A DNA stretch of 45,000 nucleotides. It comes from Prorocentrum cordatum. Taxonomy: Eukaryota; Sar; Dinophyceae; Prorocentrales; Prorocentraceae. The notes beneath the pieces were generated by a model. It did no database searches, was not told the origin of the DNA, and saw nothing but the letters and a program-made list of their open reading frames with translations. Position 1 is the first letter of the stretch. The number at the start of each line of letters is the position of its first letter. Below, in pieces: positions 15,794 through 25,337 of the stretch. The position numbers and the translations under genes are program-made. The DNA lies in NCBI GenBank assembly GCA_963575745.1, contig CAUYUJ010011225.1, positions 1 through 45,000 of the forward strand, written 5' to 3'.

Positions 15794-17765
15794 ATGGCCA
15801 AAGGCCATGCGCCGTCAACTGCGCCATCTTTCGACCAGGTGGCTGCGTGGGCAGCGGAGTACGGCTTGCTCCCCGCACCCCCAGGAGACCACACGGTCCA
15901 GCCAGAAGTGATCTCCAACAAGGAGCGCAAGAAACGCGAGAAGGACGAGGCTCGCAAGGCCCGCGAGTCCCAGCGCAGCGAGGGGGAGCAGCCCGCCTCA
16001 AAGGCTCCTGGCACCCCGCACGGCGCCAAGGACACGGGCATCATCGGGCAGTCTCCCCGGACGCAGCCTTCGCCTTTTGCGCCTCCTCCTGAAGGTGCGG
16101 CCACCCCCTCCACACTCTTCGGCCCCGCCTCTGTGCAGCAGTCTCCGTTCCTTACGGCCGACCAAGCCTTCTCCTCTCTCGGCGCGTTGGATCCTGCCAC
16201 TGAGCTCTCAGTAGCAGAGCTCACAGCGCAATGCCCTACCCTCACCCCTGACGAGGCGCACTCTCATTCGGCCTGGATCTATCCCCCGCTCGAGCCCGAC
16301 CGCTTGCTGGAGCATCGCAAGGCCCTTGCCATGAGCAAGGACGCGCTGATCCTGCAGCTCAGGGCCTCAATCCTCCTAGGACACTCCGATATGCGTATCA
16401 CCGAGATCCGTAATGAGATTTCGTTAGTTAACTTTCAGTTGGCCAATGCGAGGGATCCGCTAGCCAAGATTAGCGAGCAAGAGCACGTGGTGGCCTCTCT
16501 GCATGCCGATTGCGAGCAATTGGCAGCTAAGCAAGCACAGGCAGAGGAGCACGTGCGCAACCTCGCCCTGGCTCTTCAAACCGCGCAAGCGGACCTCAGC
16601 CAGGCATCTACATTATTAGCTTATTTCAAATCGCAGGCGCCGCCAGCCGCCGCCATCACTGACTCGCTCATGATGGGGGAGGCGGCGGACGAGCCAGGAG
16701 CAGTACAGCGCACTGCGGCACTCTCTGCATCGCACGCGGGCGAAGATCGAGCTGGCCCGCCAGACTTAGGAACGGCCACGCCCCTCACTGCCGCGCCGCC
16801 CTCCCCTCCGCTCCTCCAATGCCCCGCGCCCCTCCCAGGCATCCAAGGGTTGGAACAGCCTTGCATCACCTCGCTCTCCGCGGCCATGCAGAGCAACGCC
16901 GAGGCCATGGCCAGGGAGGTAGCCACCATTAAGGCACGTTTTGACTCCCAGGCCCAGGCCATGCGCAACTCAGTAGACACCCTAGTCTCACAGATCAAGG
17001 CCGGGCAACTAGTGCCAGCCGCCGTCTCTAGCCACGGTGCCACGGCCCAGGGGGGGGCCACCGCGCCGTCAGGTTCTGACCAAGCCCGCGCTCCCGCCAG
17101 AGCAGGCCCGCTTTTCCGCCTAGGTTTCGTGCCCAAACCTGGGCCAGCGCCAGTGCCCGAGACGCCGACAGGGGAGGCGACCACCACTGCGCCCACATTT
17201 CAAGGCGACGCACACCCGGGGGCAAGGGAACTCCACCTTGCCATCAGGAGTGCCACCAGGAGAGGCCGCCACCAACCAGTCGAGCCCAGCAGCAGCTTCC
17301 GTAGGGGAGCCCAGCGAACTGCCCCCGCCTACCCGTTCTGCCAGCCAGCTCGGATGGGACCTCTCTGATGAGAAAGGGGAGCCAGTCACCATGGCATCCT
17401 CCCGCCGCGGCGCAAGCGCTCAGGCCAGGGGCAGACCCGCGCGCGCGGGTCAGGCCGACGAGCGCGCGCTCTCAGGCATCAGCGAGGAAGATTTTGAAGG
17501 CAAGCAGGCGGCGCGCAGTAAGAGCCCTCGTGGCTCCCGCCGCCCCAGGCGAGCGCCAGCCGGGGCTGAGCCGACGTCCCGTGCAGGGGCCCCCGCCGCG
17601 GCTGCCCCCCGCAGTCCTGCTGATGCAATGGCAGACGCAGAGGCAGCGGACCTTCGCGCCGAAGCCGAGGCCCACGCGGCGCAGGCTGCTCAGGACGACT
17701 TGGCCCAGGCAGCGCGCGACGGCACGGTTTTTCAGGTCGCTCCCCCGGACACTGCCCACGGGTGA
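15794..17765 (+). CDS. Element A ORF1, gag-like, frameshifted near 17.2 kb
   Basis: Starts at the ATG of MAKGHAPSTAPSFDQV; this is the first ATG after the simple repeats, though the frame is open further left. The N-part has a basic KKREKDEARKARESQ stretch, then Pro/Ser-rich linkers. Positions about 16450-16635 give a heptad-rich coiled coil (EQEHVVASLHADCEQLAAK and following). The first frame stops at 17368, but the sensible reading moves to the next frame around 17200-17240 (GVPPGEAATNQSS, ELPPPTRSASQLGWDLSDE) and runs to a TGA at 17763. The tail is Ala/Arg-rich. Inferred to be the RNA-binding partner of ORF2; no CCHC knuckle was seen. Confidence 0.65.
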
Positions 17766-17809
17766 ACCTGGGCGGACGACAAGGCATACGCCGCAGCCCG
17801 CTTCCGCCC

Positions 17810-20683
17810 ATGGGGTGGACGCTGCCGGTTCTCACGGCTACCTCCATCCAGCTGGTCAGGGATTTTGATGCCATATTTCCCGCCCTCCACTCCTCCTCCA
17901 TCCCCACCTGGCATAGCCTCGCCTTTGACACGCCCTACGCGGCTTTTGACTCCGCGGATATATACACCGACGCCAGCGGAGGGGCCTCCAAAGGAGATCT
18001 CGCTGGCCCGCCAGCGTGGGCTTTTCTGGTCTTTGCATGGCTCAACGGCGCTCGTCACTTTCTCGGCTTCCTCGGGTGTCCCACGCCGGAGCTGACAGGA
18101 GCAACGAGAGTCTCTGCCAAGGCAGAATTCGATGCCGCCACTTGGGCGGCGCTATGGGCCTTACAGTGCCCGCTTCCTCCCGCCGTTCCTCTCACCTTTC
18201 ACTCAGATAACATGGACGTGGTCTCTACCGCCCAAGGCGGTACTGTGGCCGAGCCACTCATAGAGCACAGAAGTCGCCTTGACAGTCTGTGCAAGGTCCT
18301 GGGTCTGAAACGCCGCTTTACATGGCAGCGCGTGCGCGGTCACCAGGCGGACCCACTCAACGAAATGGTTGACACGGTCGCCAGACTTTATTCCCTCGCA
18401 GTGCTCCCTCCTCCCGCGCTCCCACCCCTCATGAGCTTTCTCCAGGGCAATGCGCGCATCCTGGAATGGCTCTGGCTTGAGTGCCTCCCCCAGCAACAGC
18501 GCGCCCTTTACCCGCCTAACCATCAGGTTAGCCTTAATCCTCCTTTCCCCCCGCGCACCTCGCTCGCAGATGTTCTTCCAGGTCTCTCCGAGGAGGCAGC
18601 CCCTATCGCAGACGCCGCCGCATCCTGTTGCCTCAGGCTAGCCTCAGCCAACATTCTCTCTCTCACGCCTGCATCGCGCATCTCCCAAAGAGCCGGGCTT
18701 ACAGGTGTGGCCGTCAAAGGGCGCCTCCATCAGTTGGCCGCCGCCTTTCAACGCAATGGGCTCGATGTTATCGGTATGCAAGAAACGCGAGTCACTGCCA
18801 GGGGCCATGGCAAACGCCAAGTCCCCCCGTACATAGTTTTTCTGTCCGAGTCGCAAGCTGGTACTCATGCTTGCGGCTGCGCGCTCTGGGTCAACCTTAG
18901 CACGCCCGTATTTCCTAATGCCAAAGGCATCCCCACCTTTCCTATTAAGTCGCATAATGTGCGCATTGTACACCAAGACCCGCGAATCATCGCGGCCGTC
19001 ATAAGTCAGAACGGCCTGCGTTTCAGCATCCTAGTGGCGCGCGCTCACCATTCCGGGCGTCCTCTCCATGAGCAAGCCGCATGGTGGCAGCACCTTCGAT
19101 ATGTGCATGACCATATTTTGCCGCAGCCCACTCCCACTCTTGTCCTCATGGACTCCAATGCTGCAGTGGGCACGCAAACCTCAGCGGCCATCGGCCCCCA
19201 GCATGCGGAGCAGGTCAACACGGCTGGCTCCTTTTTCCATCGCTTCCTACTCGCCTCAAATCTCTGGCTGCCGGCCACCTTTGTGCCCCGCCCTATGGGA
19301 GCGGGCACGTGGATTTCGCCAGTACGCGACCCCGCCTTCAAACAACACTGGAAGCGCAGGGATTACATAGCTATCCCGATAGGCGCCTCAGCCACTGAGT
19401 GCGAGGTCAAGTACTCCCTTACCTTGGCACTCGCAGTACTAGACCACGCTGCTCCGTGCCTATCATGCCGCTTCAAGCTTCAGCTGCGCCCAACCGAGGA
19501 TCAGGGATGCCAGGTCATGCGTATCCCGCACGACCCTACAGCGTACCTCGACCCGACGGCCAGGCAGCTTTTCGAAGACACATTTAAGCCTCCGCCCGAA
19601 CTTCTAACCTTTGACTTGCATGCCTCTGACCACGCGCTCATCCTAGACCGGGGGGCGCGTGACGCCATGCTACAGGCCTTCCCCCAACCCCGCGCGGCAA
19701 CAGGCCGCGCACCTACCAACTCCCGCATCTCTATGGCCACCCTCGCGCTTATGGATGCCAGAGCCTTGACCATCAGTCAGGCCAACACCCTGCAACGAGA
19801 TGCGTGCAACCTTTTCTTGCGGGTAGCTATCGCGGCTTGGAAGCGATATTTGCGTTCCAGGCAAGCCTTTACCCGCCCCCAAGCCGCCTTGCTCCATCAC
19901 GACGAGCTCTCGCTGATGCCCGCAGTCAATAATGCATTTGCCACGCTTGCGGAGCTCGGCGCTGCCCTGCGCAGCATGCGAGCCAGCATGGCGGGCCCTA
20001 ACGCCTCCATTAAATGGAAGCCCCGGATGCGCATGGCCTGCCTGCACCAGTTTTTGGTAGTCTCTCCTATACGCGTTGCTCAAACCCGCTTTCCTCACGG
20101 CTGCTCCGCCCCTACCATAGGTACCGCATACGCAGCCGCCCTTCACCTACGCGCACGCGCAAGCGCCCTCAGGGCTATCATCCTAGCTCAATTCACGCAG
20201 GCAGTCCGTTGCTCCGTCGACCTGGGCGCCTCTTTTCACCTGCAAGGTATTGCCGCCGAAGTGCACGAGGCCTGGCAGACCTCACAACAGCGCACTGCCT
20301 TTGCGCGCCTACGCACGCTCGGCGTTGGCTCCAAAAAGAAGCTACGCACCTCACCCCTACCTATCCTCTCCACAGCAGCGGGCACCTTCGTTGTCGACGC
20401 CACTCAGGCTGCCGACACTTGGCTCTCCCATTTTGCCCGACAGGAGCACGGTGCAGTTATCCCGCTCAAACAAGCCAAGGCCTACGATGCTAGTGCATCG
20501 TATCTGCCCGCTGACCTCACTGTGGATGTTCCCCCCCCCCTACTCACTCTTTACCCTAGCGCAAATCGAACGCGCCTATGCCAGGACCCCAGACTCTGCA
20601 GCCAGCGTAGACGGCTTCAAAGGAGCCTTTGTCAAGTCGTTTCACCGTCTACTAGCGAAGCAGTATTACCCGGTCCACCTTAA
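17810..20683 (+). CDS. Element A ORF2, N-terminal part: RNase H then AP-type endonuclease
   Basis: The frame is open from 17762 (a GTG overlapping the ORF1 TGA); the first ATG is 17810. From that ATG, RNase H spans about residues 45-200 with the full acidic set: D54 (YTDAS), E106 (AKAEF), D133 (HSDN), D188 (NEMVDTVA), plus RGHQ before it. The endonuclease/exonuclease/phosphatase fold follows, about 277-550: N281 (ASANIL), E325 (GMQETR), D448 and N450 (LMDSNA), D518 (RRDYI), D545-H546 (DHAAP). RNase H would degrade template RNA; the endonuclease would nick target DNA to prime reverse transcription. A helical linker leads to RT. The last 45 or so codons to 20683 are out of frame: the RT continues in another phase after a C-run at about 20531. 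Confidence 0.88.
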   Translation: MGWTLPVLTATSIQLVRDFDAIFPALHSSSIPTWHSLAFDTPYAAFDSADIYTDASGGASKGDLAGPPAWAFLVFAWLNGARHFLGFLGCPTPELTGATRVSAKAEFDAATWAALWALQCPLPPAVPLTFHSDNMDVVSTAQGGTVAEPLIEHRSRLDSLCKVLGLKRRFTWQRVRGHQADPLNEMVDTVARLYSLAVLPPPALPPLMSFLQGNARILEWLWLECLPQQQRALYPPNHQVSLNPPFPPRTSLADVLPGLSEEAAPIADAAASCCLRLASANILSLTPASRISQRAGLTGVAVKGRLHQLAAAFQRNGLDVIGMQETRVTARGHGKRQVPPYIVFLSESQAGTHACGCALWVNLSTPVFPNAKGIPTFPIKSHNVRIVHQDPRIIAAVISQNGLRFSILVARAHHSGRPLHEQAAWWQHLRYVHDHILPQPTPTLVLMDSNAAVGTQTSAAIGPQHAEQVNTAGSFFHRFLLASNLWLPATFVPRPMGAGTWISPVRDPAFKQHWKRRDYIAIPIGASATECEVKYSLTLALAVLDHAAPCLSCRFKLQLRPTEDQGCQVMRIPHDPTAYLDPTARQLFEDTFKPPPELLTFDLHASDHALILDRGARDAMLQAFPQPRAATGRAPTNSRISMATLALMDARALTISQANTLQRDACNLFLRVAIAAWKRYLRSRQAFTRPQAALLHHDELSLMPAVNNAFATLAELGAALRSMRASMAGPNASIKWKPRMRMACLHQFLVVSPIRVAQTRFPHGCSAPTIGTAYAAALHLRARASALRAIILAQFTQAVRCSVDLGASFHLQGIAAEVHEAWQTSQQRTAFARLRTLGVGSKKKLRTSPLPILSTAAGTFVVDATQAADTWLSHFARQEHGAVIPLKQAKAYDASASYLPADLTVDVPPPLLTLYPSANRTRLCQDPRLCSQRRRLQRSLCQVVSPSTSEAVLPGPP

Positions 20684-21598
20684 GGCGCAGTTGCGCCTTG
20701 AGGAACCGCTGGCCTGGCGGGGAGGGTACAACTTCGACATTTTTAAAGGTAAAGGCAATCCAGCCATCATGGCCAACTCTCGCTCAGTAATGGCTTCCCC
20801 TCACTTTTCCAAGCGGCATCGTGCCCTTTTGCGCAAAGAACTGGTAGAATATCTCCCTCCCGTGGCAGGCGCCTCCCAGTCTGGCGGCATTGCTGGGTGA
20901 GGCACCGACTTTGCCACGCTCGCGGTCCTAGCGCACCAGGCCTACGCGACCAGCCAGCATATTTCCTCCGCGTACATATTTATAGATGCAGTTTCAGCCT
21001 TTTACAGGGCCCTCCGACAGCTCATATTTTATTGCGACTCGCAACAAGCTGACCTCTACTACCTTGTTTCTTCCCTCAACCTTCCCCAAGAGACAGGTGA
21101 GGAGCTAATGCGACATCTGCTCTCTGCCCCTCCTATACTGCAGGAGGCTGGCCTCCCCTCGCACCTCCATGCCCAAATCTCGGCTGCATACGAGCATACC
21201 TGGGCTTTCTACCCTGGCGCCTCAGGGGTAGCACTCACGCTCCGCGGCACCATTCCAGGACAGCAGCTCGGGGACGTTCTTTTCAACTTCCTCATGGCCC
21301 GAGCTAATAACGAAGCTGTTAAACAGCACAGACTCACCGCTCGCCCATTTTATCCTCAAGGTCCATGTGGACAAAGCTGCTCCACGATCTTTTTACGCTC
21401 ACCACAAGGACAGCCTGGCCTCCTCCGATACGGATGTGCACCATTACCTGGACTCGTGCTTTTTCGACGATGGTGCCTATGCCTTCCTCGGGCCCACTAT
21501 AGAGCTTTTCGACGCCATGCCCGTGCTAATGGCCATCATAGTCGAGGCCTACCTACGCACTCTCCGGTATCAAGCTCAATTTTCAAGTTAACAAAACT
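20531..21598 (+). pseudogene. Element A reverse transcriptase core, broken by frameshifts and a TGA
   Basis: After the run of ten C's at about 20531, the RT reads on in another frame: DGFKGAFVKSFHRLLAKQY, then IFKGKGNPAIMANSRSVMAS (the fingers loop). An in-frame TGA lies at 20898, where GIAG-stop-GTDFATLAV suggests a lost CGA arginine codon. Motif A is FIDAVSAF (Asp codon at 20985). Motif B is RGTIPGQQLGDVLFNFL near 21241. A frame change near 21335 is needed to reach motif C, FFDDGAYAF (about 21458-21487), the F-x-D-D form of YxDD. Another change near 21555 leads to SGIKLNFQVNKT (motif D). The catalytic aspartates survive but the frame does not, so this copy should be inactive unless these are sequence errors. 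Confidence 0.82.
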
Positions 21599-24148
21599 AT
21601 GTGCCTTTTTCAGTTTAGAGGGGAAGCCTCCATATCCCTTCGCCGCAAGCTCTGGGACCCCCAAGGGCTTCATGGGCAAATGCTAGTCTCACCTGCCCTC
21701 GGGCATGCGCCATTTTCCCTTCACTTCGCCAGAATCTACACATACTTAGGCACGCATTTGGACGAAAAGGGCAGTGTAGGCCCCGAGCTCGCCCACAGGC
21801 GATCGGAGGCGGCCCCCAGTTGGCGCAATCTTGCCCGTCAATTTTTGCGCCACTCCTCCAGTACGTGGCTACACGAGCACCTGCACTTACTGGACTCCCT
21901 TATCCTCTCCTCCCGCCTTTTCAATGCCGCAGTCTGGCCGTTGCTCACTGGACCGCAAATCGTCACCCTCCAGGGAGAGTTCATGCGAATGTACAGACGC
22001 TTGCTCCACCTCCCAAGGTGCGACAGCACTGCAGAGCGTGACTCCTTTGTCTTGGCCAAGGTCTGCAGACCCCCCCTACCGCAGATATTTAGTGCAATGC
22101 GGCTGCGCCTCTTTGGCCGTCTCCTACGCGCGGGACCTCCGCACCTCATCTTCCTCCTTGCCACGCTCGCCGCAGACGTCCCAGACTCGTGGCTCGCTCT
22201 GGTACAGAAGGACCTACAATGGCTGGGCGACTTTTCCGCCAATCTCGCTCAAATGCCCTCACCAGTTACTCACCTGGACCAATGGGAGGCCCTTGCCCTC
22301 CAATCCCACACCGGATGGAAGCGTCGAGTTCGCAATGCCCTTACAGCGGGGGCCCAGCATTTCGCGCGCGCAGCACTCGCCGAGGCCGCCGCTAAGCACT
22401 TTTTTGCCATTTCCGTGCCCTGTGTGATCCCTTTGCCGACGGACCATGTACAGCATCCGATCGAGCAGCAACGCCTGGCAGCGCACTGCCCATCTGTGCT
22501 CACCTGCCCATGGTGCCCGCGCACATTTCTCAAATTTCGGGGGCTCAAACAGCATGTTGCCCAGATGCACTGGACCTTGTCCCACCGGGTCAAAGGCCTG
22601 GTACCCGACACCGCGGTTTGCCCTGCCTGCAGCCTCCCTTTTGGCTCCCGTGCCAGTCTCATGCAACATCTCTGTTTTGACTCCTTCATCTGTGCTCTCT
22701 ACCTTCTTTGTCACTCCCAACGCCTTCCACAGGAGCAAATCGCCTCGCTGGCCATGCAACGTTGCGAAAATGCCAAGCTCCAAGTGAAATCGGGGGTATG
22801 GCGCTGGCGGGTTGCATTACCGGCACACCGTGCCAAGCGCGCCACCACCCAACACTATCGAGACTTTGCCAAGCACCTATCGCAAGCGGACGCTCGCGCC
22901 ATCATGGCAGTTACCGACTACGCGCTAGACCCAGCAGCCGTCTCACTGCTTTTTCCCGCCGACGTGCCTCCGCCGCAGCCTCCTCCTCTCCCTGCGCTGC
23001 CTGAATGGCCATTTCAACCGCAAGATTACACCGGTCTAGCGACCAATGACATTCCAGCGCGCATCAGGCGTAAGGAAATCTTTATTCTCAGCCTCTTTTC
23101 TGGCCGCAGGCGCGAAGGGGATATCCAGCACCATCTGGAATCATTCGCGCCCACTCCCTCGCTTGAGGTCCACATACTGTCGGTCGACATTGCCATCGAC
23201 CCCGACACAGGCGATCTCACTAAGTCGGATACCATCAAGCTCTGGCAGCACCATATTTATGCCGGCAGAGTGGTTGTTTCAGGTGGCGGCCCGCCTTGCG
23301 AAACGTTTTGCGCGGCCCGCTGGAAACCCAACGGGCCCCCGCCGTTGCGCACTATCGACCATTACTGGGGCATCCCCAACGCTACGCCCAAGCAATCCCG
23401 CCAATTGCAGATAGCCAACTTGCTTCTCGCTTCGTTGGTCATCTTATTTGCCGCGCACCTAGACATGGGTACCTCGGCCTGGATGGAACATCCATGCCCT
23501 GCGCGCTGGGGACCCAGAGCGCAGCCCAGCTGGATATGGAGGCCCCTAATGGCCTTGGCTGCTGCCCCGGCTGTCCGCACCGCTGACTTCGACCAGTGCA
23601 TGTTTCAGCCGTCTTGCCGTCCTCCCAGCGAATTCGGCAAGGCCCCCACGCGCTTGCTATCGCTCCGCCTTCCTTCTCTCCCCGCGCTCCTACTCAACCG
23701 CCCCCAAGGGGCCAAGTGCACGCACCCACGGGGGACGCATCGCACACTCTTAGGCAAGGACGAGAATGACCGCTTTTTCACGGCAGACAAAAATACCTAT
23801 CCTTCTGCCCTTTGCGAATGCCTCGCCCAGGCCATATGCCAGGACGTCATTTTGCCATTTGTGGAAGACCCACAGGACCTTCCCCCCCAGGCGGACCCTG
23901 CCATTCTGGCCCCACTCCTCCGTTTCTCCGCATCTTTGACTAGCGATTTTTGGCTAGGTCCCGACTTCGCTGATCCCTCTGCCCCTCGCACCCGAGCTAA
24001 AGTGGATGGGGAGCTGGATCGTTTCCGCAGGCTTTTGGCTCCGACCAGGCCCTCCGAGCCGTGGCGCCATAGCGACCTACCGTCGGAGGCTCCCGAGACG
24101 CTCGGCCCTGCCGATCAGGACTTCAACGCCGACATCTTCGACATTTAG
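21566..24148 (+). CDS. Element A ORF2, C-terminal part: RT thumb, two C2H2 fingers, methyltransferase-like domain
   Basis: Open for about 2.5 kb to a TAG at 24146. It begins with RT motif D/E (GIKLNFQVNKT, YTYLGTHLDEKG) and a helical thumb. Finger 1 (22505-22570) is C-x2-C-x12-H-x4-H (CPWC...HVAQMH). Finger 2 (from about 22620) is C-x2-C-x12-H with an atypical last ligand. From about 23078 comes a Rossmann-like region: ILSLFSGRRREGD (like MTase motif I), HILSVDIAID (acidic strand end, like motif II), GGGPPCETFCAARW at 23279-23313 (like motif IV with its catalytic Cys), and AWMEHP at 23476 (like ENV/ENP motif VI). I read this as a cytosine-5-methyltransferase-related domain. No clear QxRxR motif is visible, so activity is unproven. 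Confidence 0.8.
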   Translation, partial: GIKLNFQVNKTMCLFQFRGEASISLRRKLWDPQGLHGQMLVSPALGHAPFSLHFARIYTYLGTHLDEKGSVGPELAHRRSEAAPSWRNLARQFLRHSSSTWLHEHLHLLDSLILSSRLFNAAVWPLLTGPQIVTLQGEFMRMYRRLLHLPRCDSTAERDSFVLAKVCRPPLPQIFSAMRLRLFGRLLRAGPPHLIFLLATLAADVPDSWLALVQKDLQWLGDFSANLAQMPSPVTHLDQWEALALQSHTGWKRRVRNALTAGAQHFARAALAEAAAKHFFAISVPCVIPLPTDHVQHPIEQQRLAAHCPSVLTCPWCPRTFLKFRGLKQHVAQMHWTLSHRVKGLVPDTAVCPACSLPFGSRASLMQHLCFDSFICALYLLCHSQRLPQEQIASLAMQRCENAKLQVKSGVWRWRVALPAHRAKRATTQHYRDFAKHLSQADARAIMAVTDYALDPAAVSLLFPADVPPPQPPPLPALPEWPFQPQDYTGLATNDIPARIRRKEIFILSLFSGRRREGDIQHHLESFAPTPSLEVHILSVDIAIDPDTGDLTKSDTIKLWQHHIYAGRVVVSGGGPPCETFCAARWKPNGPPPLRTIDHYWGIPNATPKQSRQLQIANLLLASLVILFAAHLDMGTSAWMEHPCPARWGPRAQPSWIWRPLMALAAAPAVRTADFDQCMFQPSCRPPSEFGKAPTRLLSLRLPSLPALLLNRPQGAKCTHPRGTHRTLLGKDENDRFFTADKNTYPSALCECLAQAICQDVILPFVEDPQDLPPQADPAILAPLLRFSASLTSDFWLGPDFADPSAPRTRAKVDGELDRFRRLLAPTRPSEPWRHSDLPSEAPETLGPADQDFNADIFDI

Positions 24149-24177
24149 GTAGGCGGCTCACGTCCCGACGGCCGTGG

Positions 24178-25242
24178 GTGCTGGTGCCTCGAGAGGCCAG
24201 ACCCAGGCACCCGCCACCGGGCCAATTTCGCTCCGCCTCAGCTCCTCCCCCCCTGCTCTCACCTGCCCAGTTCGCCCAGGTAGCCAAAGCGGTGCAGCGC
24301 TCTCTGTCCAGCACTCCCTCAGCCTCAGGTCCCCCACGCCCGCCTGGCGATTTCAACGGCCCCCCTATGGGGCGCGGCAGGCACATCTATGGAGCCACCT
24401 TTCATCCTCCGCCACCTCCGCGCGCCTTGCCCCCCTTGCCTCCCCCAGATCATCCCATAGTGCAGGCCAAAGCCGCCATTCCGGAAGGCTGGATCGGCCA
24501 GGCCGCCTCTCCTTTTTCACCACCCCTTGCAGCGCGTCCTTCACCTACACCTCCGCGCGAATCTCGCAAAGTTGCCGCCCCCCACAGGCGCCAGCCGCGC
24601 AGGGCCTCCAGCTCGCCAGCGTTTCCTACAAGGCTTGCGCAGGTAGACGACGCCTCATATTCCTCGGTCTCTTCCCCATTTCCCCCGCAGGATTCTCCGG
24701 AGCCAGCTGACCAGCCAGCAGCGCCCCGCGCCTCTGCCACTCGCAAGCGCAAGCAGGTCTCCTTTGCAGACGAGTTCACGGCCAAAGCCCCCAGGGTGGC
24801 TTACAATTCGCGCCGACGCACGGAGCCGCGCAAGAGTGCACTCAAGCAGCCTGCGCCACATCGCCGAGAACCAGCCGAGGCTCAAAGCAGCCCGCAGGAA
24901 TCCCACGGCCCGGCCTCGCCTCCAGCCTCTCCTCCTCCAAGGCGCCATAAGGCTCGCAAGTCTCACCGCGCTGCCCATGCAGCTCCGCGCCCGCACTCGC
25001 CTGCCGAAGCGCCAGACGCAGCATCGGACGAGCGGCGCAGTACAGTTCTCAAGGCGCACGAGATTAGAATTGCCCAGCTCAAAGAGGAGCATAGGCAGGA
25101 CCAGCTCCGTATCGACAGGATACACAGAGAGCGCCTCAAACTTCAGCTAAGAGAAGGCGAAAGCCTCTCGCATTGCGGTCAGCGCCTCTCGCCCAGGCGG
25201 CCGCGCAAGCCTCGTGAAGGAGGCGATGCTGCCAGGCGTTAA
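24178..25242 (+). CDS. Element A ORF3, basic proline-rich protein
   Basis: Begins 30 bases after ORF2; the frame opens with a GTG at 24178 and the first ATG is 24367. Not recognised. It is Pro/Arg/Ser-rich and strongly basic, with little predicted fold. At 24751-24771 it reads KQVSFAD within RKRKQVSFADEF, a fit to the RVxF docking motif of protein phosphatase 1. It ends in a charged helix likely to form a coiled coil (HEIRIAQLKEEHRQDQLRID). It could be a nucleic-acid-binding accessory protein; no function is assigned. Confidence 0.6.
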   Translation: MLVPREARPRHPPPGQFRSASAPPPLLSPAQFAQVAKAVQRSLSSTPSASGPPRPPGDFNGPPMGRGRHIYGATFHPPPPPRALPPLPPPDHPIVQAKAAIPEGWIGQAASPFSPPLAARPSPTPPRESRKVAAPHRRQPRRASSSPAFPTRLAQVDDASYSSVSSPFPPQDSPEPADQPAAPRASATRKRKQVSFADEFTAKAPRVAYNSRRRTEPRKSALKQPAPHRREPAEAQSSPQESHGPASPPASPPPRRHKARKSHRAAHAAPRPHSPAEAPDAASDERRSTVLKAHEIRIAQLKEEHRQDQLRIDRIHRERLKLQLREGESLSHCGQRLSPRRPRKPREGGDAARR

Positions 25243-25337
25243 ACTTACGCCATGCAGCTGCAACTCAGCCCAGGCCTACCTCTTCCCTCCTCTCCCTCTC
25301 TAAGCTTCATTTCCTTCGCTTCTCCCCCCCACGGGCC

